Below, piece after piece: positions 16,347 to 25,325 of a stretch of 64,000 nt of DNA; position 1 is the stretch's first letter, and every line of letters begins with the position of its first letter. The position numbers and the translations under genes are program-made. The notes under the pieces were generated by a model. That model saw only the letters and a program-made list of their open reading frames with translations. It was not told the origin of the DNA and ran no database searches. Source of the stretch: UBA961 sp049317525 (GTDB lineage Bacteria > Bacteroidota > Ignavibacteria > Kapaibacteriales > UBA961); assembly GCA_049317525.1 (NCBI GenBank), contig JBMOIC010000009.1, positions 22,966 through 86,965 on the forward strand, given 5' to 3'.

Positions 16347-16715
16347 ATGAGATTTTCAGTAGAGCAACAAGATACCGTTGCGATTTTCACATTAAAAGAA
16401 TCATCTTTTGATGCTGTTTTATCACCAGATGTTAAAGCAGAATTACTCATTATTTGTCAACCAACATTAGAAGCACTTATTATTGATTTATCAATGGTGC
16501 AACTATGTGACAGTTCAGGATTAAGCGCTTTGCTATTAGCTCATCGCTTGATGAAAGAACATGAAGCACCGGTTATTCTTGTTGGAGCAAGTGACAGAAT
16601 CAAAAGTTTACTTAGAATATCACAACTTGAATGGTTATTTGAATATTATGCTACAGTTGAAGATGCCATAGGTGATTTGGGTGAAATTCAGGATGATGAT
16701 GTTGATAATATGTAA
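16347..16715 (+). CDS. STAS-domain protein (anti-sigma factor antagonist type)
   Basis: 122 aa, a single STAS domain like SpoIIAA/RsbV. The conserved phosphorylation loop is present at residues 55-61 (DSSGLSA); Ser57 corresponds to the serine phosphorylated by the partner kinase. Such proteins bind an anti-sigma/serine kinase when unphosphorylated, and so release a sigma factor or control an output protein. No SpoIIAB/RsbW-type kinase or PP2C phosphatase is in this window, so its partners are encoded elsewhere. The C-terminal tail is acidic. It is monocistronic, with a good promoter just upstream. Its stop abuts the convergent DUF2461 stop. Confidence 0.88.
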   Translation: MRFSVEQQDTVAIFTLKESSFDAVLSPDVKAELLIICQPTLEALIIDLSMVQLCDSSGLSALLLAHRLMKEHEAPVILVGASDRIKSLLRISQLEWLFEYYATVEDAIGDLGEIQDDDVDNM

Positions 16716-17414
16716 TTAAGCATGTAAACATATACTTAAGAATTCCATTATTGGGGCCATTGCAATTGCTTTGGCCTCCAAAATACAAAGTAATTCTTCG
16801 GAATATATTGATTCAACATCTATGTTAGAAAATACCAGAAATTGTTTCATTCTTAAATATTCTTTTCCTGGATGATCTTTTTGAAAGCCTTTAGGCATTG
16901 TTTTTAATTTCTCACCTGTTAATCCATCCGGAAACTCACGCAAAAACATTGTGTTTTTGGAAACTTCATGCAGGAGTTCCCAATCTGTATCTAAAGCTTC
17001 TCTTATTTTTAGTAATTGAGCAGATATAGGCATATATAATCCACCTGCTATAAAACAACCTTTTGGATCAATATGTAGATATAGTCCAGGTTTTTCTGTC
17101 TTGTCTGTAGGAATATCAGCAATATCTTTACTTTGATAAGGAAATGAAATTCCAATATTAGTTTTATATGGTGTTTTATCCTTGCTAAATCTGGTGTCTC
17201 TATGGATTCTAAAAACGGATCTTTTGGGATGAGCATCAAAAGGCAATTGAAGGTGAGAAAACCTCTCTTCCATAGTATGTATTAATACTTTTGCTGGTTC
17301 TTTTAAGGTTTCTTCATACCTTTTTTTATGTTCTAAAAACCAATTTCTATTATTATTTACAGATAAATCTTGTAAGAATTGAAGTCCTTCTTTTGGAAAT
17401 CCAGAAAAGTACAT
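16716..17414 (-). CDS. DUF2461 (TIGR02453) family protein
   Basis: 232 aa from the chosen start. The frame is open to 17447, but the ATG at 17414 is preceded by AAAGGTG with about 5 nt spacing and gives the family-like N-terminus MYFSGFPKEGLQFLQDLSVNN. Family hallmarks are NNNRNWFLEHKKRYE, then FRIHRDTRFSKDKTPYKTNIG in the middle, and LYLHIDPKGCFIAGGLY. DUF2461 proteins are soluble, widely distributed and uncharacterised. A TATTTTTG element (complement of 17447-17454) could be the -7 box; I see no matching TTG. The gene is monocistronic and convergent with the STAS gene. Confidence 0.9.
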   Translation of the reverse strand: MYFSGFPKEGLQFLQDLSVNNNRNWFLEHKKRYEETLKEPAKVLIHTMEERFSHLQLPFDAHPKRSVFRIHRDTRFSKDKTPYKTNIGISFPYQSKDIADIPTDKTEKPGLYLHIDPKGCFIAGGLYMPISAQLLKIREALDTDWELLHEVSKNTMFLREFPDGLTGEKLKTMPKGFQKDHPGKEYLRMKQFLVFSNIDVESIYSEELLCILEAKAIAMAPIMEFLSICLHA

Positions 17415-17582
17415 AGTACACCTTTGATAAGAGTTATGTTTGCGCACAAAAATACTGTATTCAAACTATTGAAAGTATATTATCACAAAAGGAATGATAC
17501 ATATTTATCTCATTGTATTTATAAAGTTATGTATAAAACTGTAGTTTCGTGTAGCATTCAATAATAATAATCGCAAGAGAAT

Positions 17583-18941
17583 ATGAAAGCAAGAACTCGA
17601 TATGTATGTCAGAAATGTTCAGCGATAAGTTCACGTTGGCAAGGGAAATGTCATAATTGCGGAGAATGGGATAGTTTTCTTGAAGAGGTAATTCAAGATT
17701 CAAAAACAATTGCATTAAAGGCAAAGCAGAGTTCTAGTGGTATTGCTACAAAGTTGGGATCTGTTGAATTATCTGATACGCTTAGAATACCTACTGGAAT
17801 TGGAGAATTCGATCGCGTTTTAGGTGGTGGAATTATTCCTGGTTCTTTAGTATTGGTTGGTGGCGATCCAGGAGTGGGAAAATCTACTTTGATGTTGCAG
17901 ATGTGTGAACATTTAGTCCCTGAGAAAACTTTATATATTACTGGCGAAGAATCACTTCAGCAGATTCGTTTAAGGGCAGCCAGACTTCAAGGAATACCTT
18001 CAGAATTGCAGGTAATGGCCGAAACAGATATCGATTCTATAGCTGGGGCAATTAAAGCTTTAAAACCAAGCGTAGCAATTATTGACTCAATTCAAACTGC
18101 ACGAAGTGAAAGCATAGATTCTTCAGCAGGAAGTATTACGCAAGTAAGAGAATGTACTGCTTTACTGATGCAAATAGCAAAAAAAACTGGGACAGCAATT
18201 TTTATTATTGGGCATGTAACCAAAGAGGGTTCATTAGCTGGACCAAAAATATTAGAACATACAGTAGATACTGTGTTACAGTTCGAAGGTGAAAAAACGT
18301 ACTCATATCGAATTTTGAGAGCTATCAAAAATAGATTTGGCTCTACAAATGAAATCGGAATTTTTGATATGGTAGAACAGGGTCTTAAAGAAGTACCTAA
18401 TCCTTCTGAGATCTTTTTATCACAAAGGTCGGATTTAGAATCTGGTACAGCAATCGTGGCTACTATCGAAGGCACAAGGCCCCTTTTAATCGAAGTTCAG
18501 GCTTTGGTTACTCCATCTGGCTATAGTAATCCACAAAGAACTGCAACTGGTTTTGACTATCGAAGACTTCAAATGATTATTGCCGTCTTAGAAAAGAGAT
18601 TAGGTATCAATTTTAGAGAGGTAGATGTATTTATTAATATAGCAGGTGGTATTACATTAAATGATCCAGCTGTAGATTTAGCTATTGCAGCTGCTTTAGT
18701 TAGTTCTTTGAAAGATAATCCTTTAGAAAAAGACATGATAATTATGGGAGAAATTGGTTTAACCGGAGAAGTTCGCCCTATTTCTTCTATAGAACAACGA
18801 TTAGCAGAAATTCAAAAACTAGGTTTTACAAAAGTAGTATTACCTAAGGCTAATCTTTCAAAGTTATCCCGGTCATTTGACCACTTAACTATGATACCAG
18901 CAGAAAGAATAGCCTTAGCTTTATCAGAAATTGTCCTCTAA
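17583..18941 (+). CDS. radA: DNA repair protein RadA/Sms
   Basis: 452 aa, the standard length. It has an N-terminal C4 zinc finger (Cys9, Cys12, Cys23, Cys26), a RecA-like ATPase with Walker A GGDPGVGKS at residues 93-101, the RadA-specific KNRFG motif at residues 249-253, and a C-terminal Lon-protease-like domain that lacks peptidase function. RadA drives branch migration of recombination intermediates and helps process D-loops during homologous recombination. All motifs are intact, so the protein should be active. The gene is transcribed alone, divergent from DUF2461, and convergent with the phospholipase/nuclease-like gene only 18 nt beyond its stop. Confidence 0.97.
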   Translation: MKARTRYVCQKCSAISSRWQGKCHNCGEWDSFLEEVIQDSKTIALKAKQSSSGIATKLGSVELSDTLRIPTGIGEFDRVLGGGIIPGSLVLVGGDPGVGKSTLMLQMCEHLVPEKTLYITGEESLQQIRLRAARLQGIPSELQVMAETDIDSIAGAIKALKPSVAIIDSIQTARSESIDSSAGSITQVRECTALLMQIAKKTGTAIFIIGHVTKEGSLAGPKILEHTVDTVLQFEGEKTYSYRILRAIKNRFGSTNEIGIFDMVEQGLKEVPNPSEIFLSQRSDLESGTAIVATIEGTRPLLIEVQALVTPSGYSNPQRTATGFDYRRLQMIIAVLEKRLGINFREVDVFINIAGGITLNDPAVDLAIAAALVSSLKDNPLEKDMIIMGEIGLTGEVRPISSIEQRLAEIQKLGFTKVVLPKANLSKLSRSFDHLTMIPAERIALALSEIVL

Positions 18942-18959
18942 ATATCAAAAAATGGTGTT

Positions 18960-20777
18960 TTACATAATTGTCAAACTTCTTTTTTGAGAATTTCCATTTT
19001 TATACAGGATGTCTACTGAATAGATCCCTCTGATTAATATAGGCTTAACAGATTGGATAAAATCTGCTCCATCTGTTGTTGATTCATTGGCATTCCATTC
19101 ATTAATTTCTTGATGATATACATTTGATATTCTCATCTTTAAGATTTCTGGATTATTACAACAACTATTTGAACAATTACCAGAGACCTTTTCTGTTGAT
19201 TCCCTTGCTTCTTTTTCATTGACTTGTAAAGCACTTATTGTTTTTGATGCAATAAATGGTTTTTTATTTTCTACTAAAAGTAATGTATCATCAGGCGTAC
19301 AAGAATTACATTCTCCGATATAAGCATGTACATTGCTCCCTTTTTCTGCAATAAACCCTGGAATTAATCTGATTGTTTTTTGTGCTCTTAATTCAACAAG
19401 TTGTGATTTCTTTGAAATGAGAAGTGGTTTCATTTCATTTCCAGCCAATATTGTATCTGATGCAGTAAAAAGATATGTAGGTGCTTGTAAAATACCATCC
19501 TTCAAAGTTAAGACTCTTGGGCATTTTTCAGCGTGTTCATTAATCAAACCAAATTCAGTAGCAAATACATATAGCAAACCTGCAGTTGCTCTTATTACAT
19601 AAGGAAATGTAATATCTCGAATTGCTAATAAGTCTTCCTCTTTATGAGCATATCCACTTGCTTCTGGATTTCCTGGATAAAAAAATGATTCCACAGGGCC
19701 TTTCTGGATTGCATTTCTTTCAGCAGACAAAATTTCATCTATTTCACCAATTTTTTGATAATTATCATCACCATTAGTTCTATTACTAGCAAAATGATCA
19801 GCGATTTGAGCAGTAGTATAGAATAAAAGCCAATATGGATTTTGATCTTCTGGATAACACCAAGGATTGACAATACTACCTTTTTCGGAGAAAACTTTTT
19901 CGGCATTCCAGTATTCAACTCTTTCTTTTGCTGAACTAACATTTTTATCTTCATCAATACAAGGAGACATTTTATTACCATCCCATTCTTTATAATTCAT
20001 TGCATCTTCATATGGATCATGCCAAAGGCCATGTTCATCGCAGTGAACATGCGCAGGAATACTCATATCGCCTAATAAATGGCAAACCCTACCAATAAAT
20101 TGATAGATTATATCTTTTTTTCTGTTTTGTAAAACAGTGTCACCATATCGAAAATAGTCATGGTACCAATCAGATAGGGAATAACCAAAGTATACAGGAC
20201 TCACTATCGATTCTCCTTTAAATGTAAAGAAAGCATAATCTGTGATTTTAGGCTTATATTCTTTAATTCCTAAATAAATCATTGCTTTTTTATATGCCAT
20301 TAAATCAGTGTCTACAAAAAAATCCAAATTTTGAGCCATTGAACATATAGAAAAATCCAGCCATGAATGCGGCCATGGATTATGATTTAAAGCCAATCGA
20401 AAAGTTTCATTATACTGTGGATTCCTTGAGTCTGGATCCCAAAAATGATTGATGCTTGTTAAAGACCCCTTACCAAAGCCAAACAGAATATCTTTTTCAT
20501 GCATAAAGCGAATTGGGTCTTGTATATCTTCACTCCAAGCACCACCTGGAACAGTACTATACTGCCAGCGAAAATCAGAAACTTTGTCAAATTCTCCTTC
20601 GGTGCATAAGCCATCATTGCCTAAAATATGTATATCAAATTCTGGAATTGATGTTCCTAAATGATGTACTAATAATGAATATGCTTCTTTAATAATATAT
20701 TGATGTGTTGGTTCTTTATGGGCATAAAGTGGACTACAAAAGATAATGATCAAAAGAACCCTTTTAACTTTTTTCAT
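18960..20777 (-). CDS. Secreted zinc phospholipase C / S1-P1 nuclease-like protein with coathanger domain
   Basis: 605 aa. A signal peptide ends near LYA, so the mature protein would begin at or near HKEPTHQYIIKEA; in this fold the N-terminal residues help bind zinc. Further likely metal ligands are in GRVCHLLGDMSIPAHVHCDEHG and ADHF. This pattern belongs to the helical phospholipase C/P1 nuclease fold, so the substrate could be lipid or nucleic acid. Residues around 430-500 form a 3-coathanger stack domain (AQKTIRLIPGFIAEKGSNVHAYIG), a Bacteroidota surface module. The tail (GIYSVDILYKNGNSQKRSLTI) resembles the last strands of a T9SS sorting domain. It follows the propeller gene by 9 nt and is the last gene of the long minus-strand run. 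Confidence 0.75.
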   Translation of the reverse strand: MKKVKRVLLIIIFCSPLYAHKEPTHQYIIKEAYSLLVHHLGTSIPEFDIHILGNDGLCTEGEFDKVSDFRWQYSTVPGGAWSEDIQDPIRFMHEKDILFGFGKGSLTSINHFWDPDSRNPQYNETFRLALNHNPWPHSWLDFSICSMAQNLDFFVDTDLMAYKKAMIYLGIKEYKPKITDYAFFTFKGESIVSPVYFGYSLSDWYHDYFRYGDTVLQNRKKDIIYQFIGRVCHLLGDMSIPAHVHCDEHGLWHDPYEDAMNYKEWDGNKMSPCIDEDKNVSSAKERVEYWNAEKVFSEKGSIVNPWCYPEDQNPYWLLFYTTAQIADHFASNRTNGDDNYQKIGEIDEILSAERNAIQKGPVESFFYPGNPEASGYAHKEEDLLAIRDITFPYVIRATAGLLYVFATEFGLINEHAEKCPRVLTLKDGILQAPTYLFTASDTILAGNEMKPLLISKKSQLVELRAQKTIRLIPGFIAEKGSNVHAYIGECNSCTPDDTLLLVENKKPFIASKTISALQVNEKEARESTEKVSGNCSNSCCNNPEILKMRISNVYHQEINEWNANESTTDGADFIQSVKPILIRGIYSVDILYKNGNSQKRSLTIM

Positions 20778-20786
20778 AGCATTCCC

Positions 20787-22196
20787 TTATTGAATAATTG
20801 TAAAAACAGAAGTAGTTATAGAATTATCGTGATGTATAATGCATGTATATTGTCCAGAAGATATACCTTTCATATAGTTCCATATCACTGTCTGATGTCC
20901 TTGATTATACCATCCCTCTGCAAATGATGCAATTTTTCTTCCTTTTATATCAATGATTTCTATAGAGATAAGTCCTTCTTTTTTTACGATAAAATCGATA
21001 GTAATTTCTTGTTGATTACTTGGATTTGGAAATAGAAGAAGATTATTAATAGATTCATCAGCTATATGATTCGTATCATTTTGAATTGTCTTATTTAGTA
21101 CAAAAGCTGCAATATTTATACTTGGTTTATGTTGTGTTCCAATACTTTTAATGTTCCCACCAACATATAATGTATCTTTACATACAAAAAGGCTTTGTAC
21201 AGATCCTACTATTCCACCTTGAACACTTTCCCATGTAATACCATTCAATTTTGCTATTCCCATATCATCAATATCATCATCTAGCCTAAAATCACCTCCG
21301 ATATATATATCATTGCCATATGCTTGAATCGTATTTATTTGTTGACAATATGGAGGTAGAGCAATTGTATCCCACTTGTTATTATGCCAATGATATAGTG
21401 GCATTTGCTGTAATATTGATTGATTTTCTTGCATAGTTGAAACAAAGATTTCCCCTTTATGATTTACTGCTATTGCTTTAGGATACCCTATAATTCCAGT
21501 GCCAATTGCAGACCAAGTTTTGCCGTCCCATTTAGCGATATTTCTGGCTAATTCTTTACCAGCTTGATCGAAATTACCTATTACATAAATATCATTCTCA
21601 TGAACACACATTGCTGTAATTTTAGCAATGGGCGAAGAATATGGATTATATTGTAATAACTTTATGCCTTCAGCAAGAGGCTGCCATTTTCCTTTTATAT
21701 ATTGCGCTATCGAATTATATTCTTTTCCATTGATATCATTAAAAATTCCTGCTATATACAAGTGAGTACTATCTGCTACTATTGAATTTATTCTTCCATA
21801 TGAAAATCCATCCATTGCTTTCCACGTTTTACCATTCCATTGTGCCAGCATTCTGGCTGGTAAACCACCTGCTTTAGAAAATTCTCCAGCTATATATATA
21901 TTCCCATCTGGGCCTTTACACATTGCATGAACTTGTGAATTTACTCCTTGGCCCAAAGCAGTAAACTGAGAATTTTTCCATTCTGAAATAAAATGAATGT
22001 CTTGTAAAAATGGATTTTCACTCAATGTTTGATAGAAAATCCCGCTAATTAACAGATGATCTGATGTTTTAAGAATATTGTCTATATTTCTATGACTATC
22101 AATAATTCCTGGTTTATAGAAACTGATCCAGTCGTTTTCTAGACAATGAATAGAACTTATATTGAATAATATATATAATGTTAAAACTGTTTTCAT
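20787..22196 (-). CDS. Secreted beta-propeller protein with T9SS type A sorting domain
   Basis: 469 aa. After a signal peptide (ends SIHC) come about six or seven repeats of a propeller blade with the pattern IYIAGEF..GG..ARMLAQWNGKTWKAMDGF; WDGKTW and WNGKTW recur with the spacing of Kelch/galactose-oxidase-like blades. The last 80 residues are a canonical T9SS type A domain: LLLFPNPSNQQEITIDF, EIIDIKGRKI, and a final strand pair with SGQYTCIIHHDNS. The protein should therefore cross the outer membrane by T9SS and be anchored or released at the surface. No catalytic residues are recognised. It lies between the fibre gene (21 nt) and the phospholipase-like gene (9 nt). Confidence 0.85.
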   Translation of the reverse strand: MKTVLTLYILFNISSIHCLENDWISFYKPGIIDSHRNIDNILKTSDHLLISGIFYQTLSENPFLQDIHFISEWKNSQFTALGQGVNSQVHAMCKGPDGNIYIAGEFSKAGGLPARMLAQWNGKTWKAMDGFSYGRINSIVADSTHLYIAGIFNDINGKEYNSIAQYIKGKWQPLAEGIKLLQYNPYSSPIAKITAMCVHENDIYVIGNFDQAGKELARNIAKWDGKTWSAIGTGIIGYPKAIAVNHKGEIFVSTMQENQSILQQMPLYHWHNNKWDTIALPPYCQQINTIQAYGNDIYIGGDFRLDDDIDDMGIAKLNGITWESVQGGIVGSVQSLFVCKDTLYVGGNIKSIGTQHKPSINIAAFVLNKTIQNDTNHIADESINNLLLFPNPSNQQEITIDFIVKKEGLISIEIIDIKGRKIASFAEGWYNQGHQTVIWNYMKGISSGQYTCIIHHDNSITTSVFTIIQ

Positions 22197-22217
22197 GTAT
22201 CAAAATCCCCCAAAATT

Positions 22218-24065
22218 TTAATGTTTATTTGTACTAAGTAATTCTTCCAATTGACCCTGTTTTTTGTGTAAAGCAATGATATATAATGTAAGTTCTTCTA
22301 TTTTTTTAAGAAGCGCAATGTGCATCGAACCAATATGAATACCATGTTGAGTGATGTCCGATTCTTTTGGAATATTCGGCAGATGATGATATTGATTGAT
22401 AAAGTTTTCGAGTTCAAGGGGTTCCATAAGTGAATAGTTTTTGGAAAACACTGTATCTGCCCATGATTCTGATGTTATGATAAGTTCTTTGGTAATAATA
22501 GCCCCATCAACACTTAGATTATATGTTGAATCTTGGCATAATTGTCCTAGATTTTTTTGTTTCCCAATTTGAACATTCCCTAGAATATGAAGAGATTGTT
22601 CTGGTTGTGCTGTGCCAATTCCTACTTTTCCATTATCTAGCACAGTTAATAATGGATTATCAGATTGAGAAGAAACCTTTAAAGCCGCAGACATCGAGTC
22701 ATTTGAAACAGAAAGAATATGTAAGCTTGCCTTTGGTAAAACAGTACCTATGCCAATAAATGCCTGTTCTGGATCAATAGAGATTCCTCTTAATGAATAA
22801 GAATTCTCTTTATTTCTTAGAATATCAATGGATGAATGAGCAATAGTATTATGTACAGAATTTGCAAGAATGATTTGTCCATTCTGAAACCGAATAAATC
22901 CAGAATTTCCTGCATCAATATTCTTTAAAGTATCTGTATCTATGTATGCATTTTCTGCAAGAAAAGAAGTTGTTCCTGAGTGCAGAGTAAATTGCTTACC
23001 AATGTGAAGATGATCTTTAGGTGATTGATTATTGATTCCTAAAAAGCCATTATTCTTTATATCAAACAAGGTATTCCATTGATTATTCCTAATTCTCAAT
23101 ACTGATTGTCCTTGTGTTTGATGCGAAGACACAATGTCTACAGTTGATTCTGGAAATTTCTGTCCTATACCTATATTCCCATCCTGTTGAATAATCATGC
23201 CTCTAAATGTTTGTAGATTGCCCCATTCAAATGATACAGGTTCTGAAAAGTTATCTGGATTTGATGATATTCCTAATGAGATTGAACCTTTATACATAGA
23301 TATTGCAGCCCCTGGGCCTGGATCTATCCTTCTATTGCAATCATTATTGATATCATAAAAAAGATTATCTGCAATACGAGAGCTTCCTCCTGAATGGAAT
23401 GTTAATTTTCTGCCAATATGTAACATTTCTTTGGGCACATCATTACCAATGCCAATTCTGGGAAGCCAGTAATTTCTAGAAGATCCTGCGGCTATAGAAG
23501 AATGATGAGCTGTAAGCATACACATTACCGATATATCTCCATCTTTTTCGGTACCAAGCATATCTGTTTTTTGAATTCGAAAATCTAATCCCCTAGGTTT
23601 GTTCCCATGTACAGAAAACATTTTTGTATCAAATGGATTTCCCATCATTTCCATAGATTTTATTGATGCAATATGTTCTTCTTTGCCCAGAGGATCGTCA
23701 ATGATGCCACTTCTAAACTCAATAGATGATGGTAAATGTAAAGTTCTATCTGTTTGTTGCGCAAATGCGCTTTGTAAGCGTAATATTGCAGGTGGAAATA
23801 ACTCATTGTGGGTTGGATCTGCACTTTTTGAATATAAATGCAATAGTGTTTTAGGAATTTGTAAAGATTGGGGATGCAAAGAGAATAATCCCAATCCTGA
23901 ATAGGGCATTTGATTGCCTGTAGAATGATAATAGTCTCCAAAAAAACTACTCTTTTTAGGAAACTCAGCATGATAAAACCCCCATTCATATGGTAATTGT
24001 TGGCCATAAGAAGTATAAAAAAACAATAGACAAAACCCTGTAAGAATACATCGTGAACACCCCAT
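22218..24065 (-). CDS. Tail-fibre-like surface protein
   Basis: 615 aa with a signal peptide (ends YTSYG before QQLPY). The body has repeats of the form VGIGTAQPEQSLHILGNVQIG interspersed with FLGINNQSPKDHLHIGKQF, the low-complexity beta-helical pattern of phage tail-fibre-like proteins common in Bacteroidota. The C-terminus has the companion motif of these proteins: SWADTVFSKNYSLMEPLELENF, HLPNIPKESDI, GSMHIALLKKIEELTLYIIALHKKQ, the last part predicted to be a trimeric coiled coil. It probably makes an extracellular fibre or adhesin. No phage genes surround it. The ATG is preceded by GGGGG, an odd but possible ribosome binding site. Confidence 0.8.
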   Translation of the reverse strand: MGCSRCILTGFCLLFFYTSYGQQLPYEWGFYHAEFPKKSSFFGDYYHSTGNQMPYSGLGLFSLHPQSLQIPKTLLHLYSKSADPTHNELFPPAILRLQSAFAQQTDRTLHLPSSIEFRSGIIDDPLGKEEHIASIKSMEMMGNPFDTKMFSVHGNKPRGLDFRIQKTDMLGTEKDGDISVMCMLTAHHSSIAAGSSRNYWLPRIGIGNDVPKEMLHIGRKLTFHSGGSSRIADNLFYDINNDCNRRIDPGPGAAISMYKGSISLGISSNPDNFSEPVSFEWGNLQTFRGMIIQQDGNIGIGQKFPESTVDIVSSHQTQGQSVLRIRNNQWNTLFDIKNNGFLGINNQSPKDHLHIGKQFTLHSGTTSFLAENAYIDTDTLKNIDAGNSGFIRFQNGQIILANSVHNTIAHSSIDILRNKENSYSLRGISIDPEQAFIGIGTVLPKASLHILSVSNDSMSAALKVSSQSDNPLLTVLDNGKVGIGTAQPEQSLHILGNVQIGKQKNLGQLCQDSTYNLSVDGAIITKELIITSESWADTVFSKNYSLMEPLELENFINQYHHLPNIPKESDITQHGIHIGSMHIALLKKIEELTLYIIALHKKQGQLEELLSTNKH

Positions 24066-24095
24066 AAAACCCCCATTATATAAATATATGATACC

Positions 24096-25256
24096 TTAAG
24101 TTTTTACTATAAATTTACCTCGTAAATAAGAAGTGATTGGCTTCTCGAATGCAATATGAACAATAAACGCTATGAAGGCAAAACTCATATAACTAATCAA
24201 AGCTGCTAATAAAAAATGTATGTTTTGTGCTTCTACATACATTTGCAAACCCATCGATGCATTGGGAATGCCAGGTAGGGCTATAAATTGTATCACATAT
24301 AAAGCAAAAGAACTTTCACCCAGTAATATGAAAAGTTTAGAAGATAATATTGTGTTTAATAAACCACCTGAATGCAAACCATAAAATAAGATAGAGGCCC
24401 CAAGTGGAATTCCTGCAAAAGCCCAAACAGACATCTTATTAAGCCCTGCTGAATTTGGGCCACCTTGCATGATGATAAACTGAAGAGAAAAAATCAATAA
24501 TATAATCCCTATGCTTGAGATAATATCTCCATGTTTAGATTTTTGTGGTGGAAAATATCTTGCAATTGTAGCTATCAACATACCTGCTACAAAATCAGAC
24601 ATCCTACCAAAAATAGTCATCGTTAAAGCATCTTTATCCCATTTTCCAAACCAATACATAATCATGTCTTGATATAATCCAACCGAACCCCTAGAAAATG
24701 CAATGCTACCAATCCACAATACTATCATCATGATAAAGAATAGTGAATATTTCTTTATGATAGAGGTATAGCTATGAAGCTTTGCAAAAACTGCATCAGA
24801 AAGAAGTGCACAGGAATAAATCAAAAATGGAGCAATAAGATAATAGCTTTCCTCTATAGTTAATGACCACATTGGGGCATTTATAGACATTCTATATGCA
24901 GGGAACCATGAGTGAATAAGTAGTATATGAGTGATAATATTTGCATAGCTAAATACTCCTATATTAGAAATGATACAAATCATTGTAACTACTGTAGTTA
25001 AAGGATAAATTCTTATGATCCTTCTTTTCAGATAATCTGTCCAAGAAAATGTACCATGTAATAATGTATCTGCATATAAATGTGTAAATAGATATCCCGA
25101 AAGTGCAAAAAATATATTGACACCAATCCATCCATAATGCATAATAGGATATGTATCTTGTACATGATAATGAATCATATGTCCTAAAAAGACAATTCCA
25201 GCTGCTATTGCTCTGATACCTGTTAAAGAGGGAATATGTAAGGATTTGTGATTCAT
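24096..25256 (-). CDS. Acyltransferase 3 family (OafA/YrhL-like) membrane protein
   Basis: 386 aa from the ATG at 25256 (Met9 of the longest frame); this start gives the usual short N-terminus before HIPSLTGIRAIAAGIVFLGH. That segment is the acyltransferase-3 signature, with the catalytic-type His in FLGH. About ten hydrophobic helices follow, with APMWSLTIEESYYLIAP in the middle, the family WSL..E motif. Such enzymes transfer an acetyl or other acyl group from the cytoplasm to exported glycans such as O-antigen, capsule or peptidoglycan. The acceptor is unknown; the GT9 and GT4 genes in this window may act on related glycans. The gene follows the histidine kinase by 69 nt. Confidence 0.9.
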   Translation of the reverse strand: MNHKSLHIPSLTGIRAIAAGIVFLGHMIHYHVQDTYPIMHYGWIGVNIFFALSGYLFTHLYADTLLHGTFSWTDYLKRRIIRIYPLTTVVTMICIISNIGVFSYANIITHILLIHSWFPAYRMSINAPMWSLTIEESYYLIAPFLIYSCALLSDAVFAKLHSYTSIIKKYSLFFIMMIVLWIGSIAFSRGSVGLYQDMIMYWFGKWDKDALTMTIFGRMSDFVAGMLIATIARYFPPQKSKHGDIISSIGIILLIFSLQFIIMQGGPNSAGLNKMSVWAFAGIPLGASILFYGLHSGGLLNTILSSKLFILLGESSFALYVIQFIALPGIPNASMGLQMYVEAQNIHFLLAALISYMSFAFIAFIVHIAFEKPITSYLRGKFIVKT

Positions 25257-25325
25257 ATAATGATATATAGGGGAGAACAAGTAAGATAAAGGTAAATCGA
25301 TATAAAAAACTGGAAATCATTCAGC

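Noticed and set aside
22218..24065. Prophage remnant suggested by tail-fibre-like repeats
   Set aside because: No capsid, terminase, integrase, lysis or other phage genes are nearby. Signal peptides and family context point to host surface proteins; the same applies to the gene at 62487.
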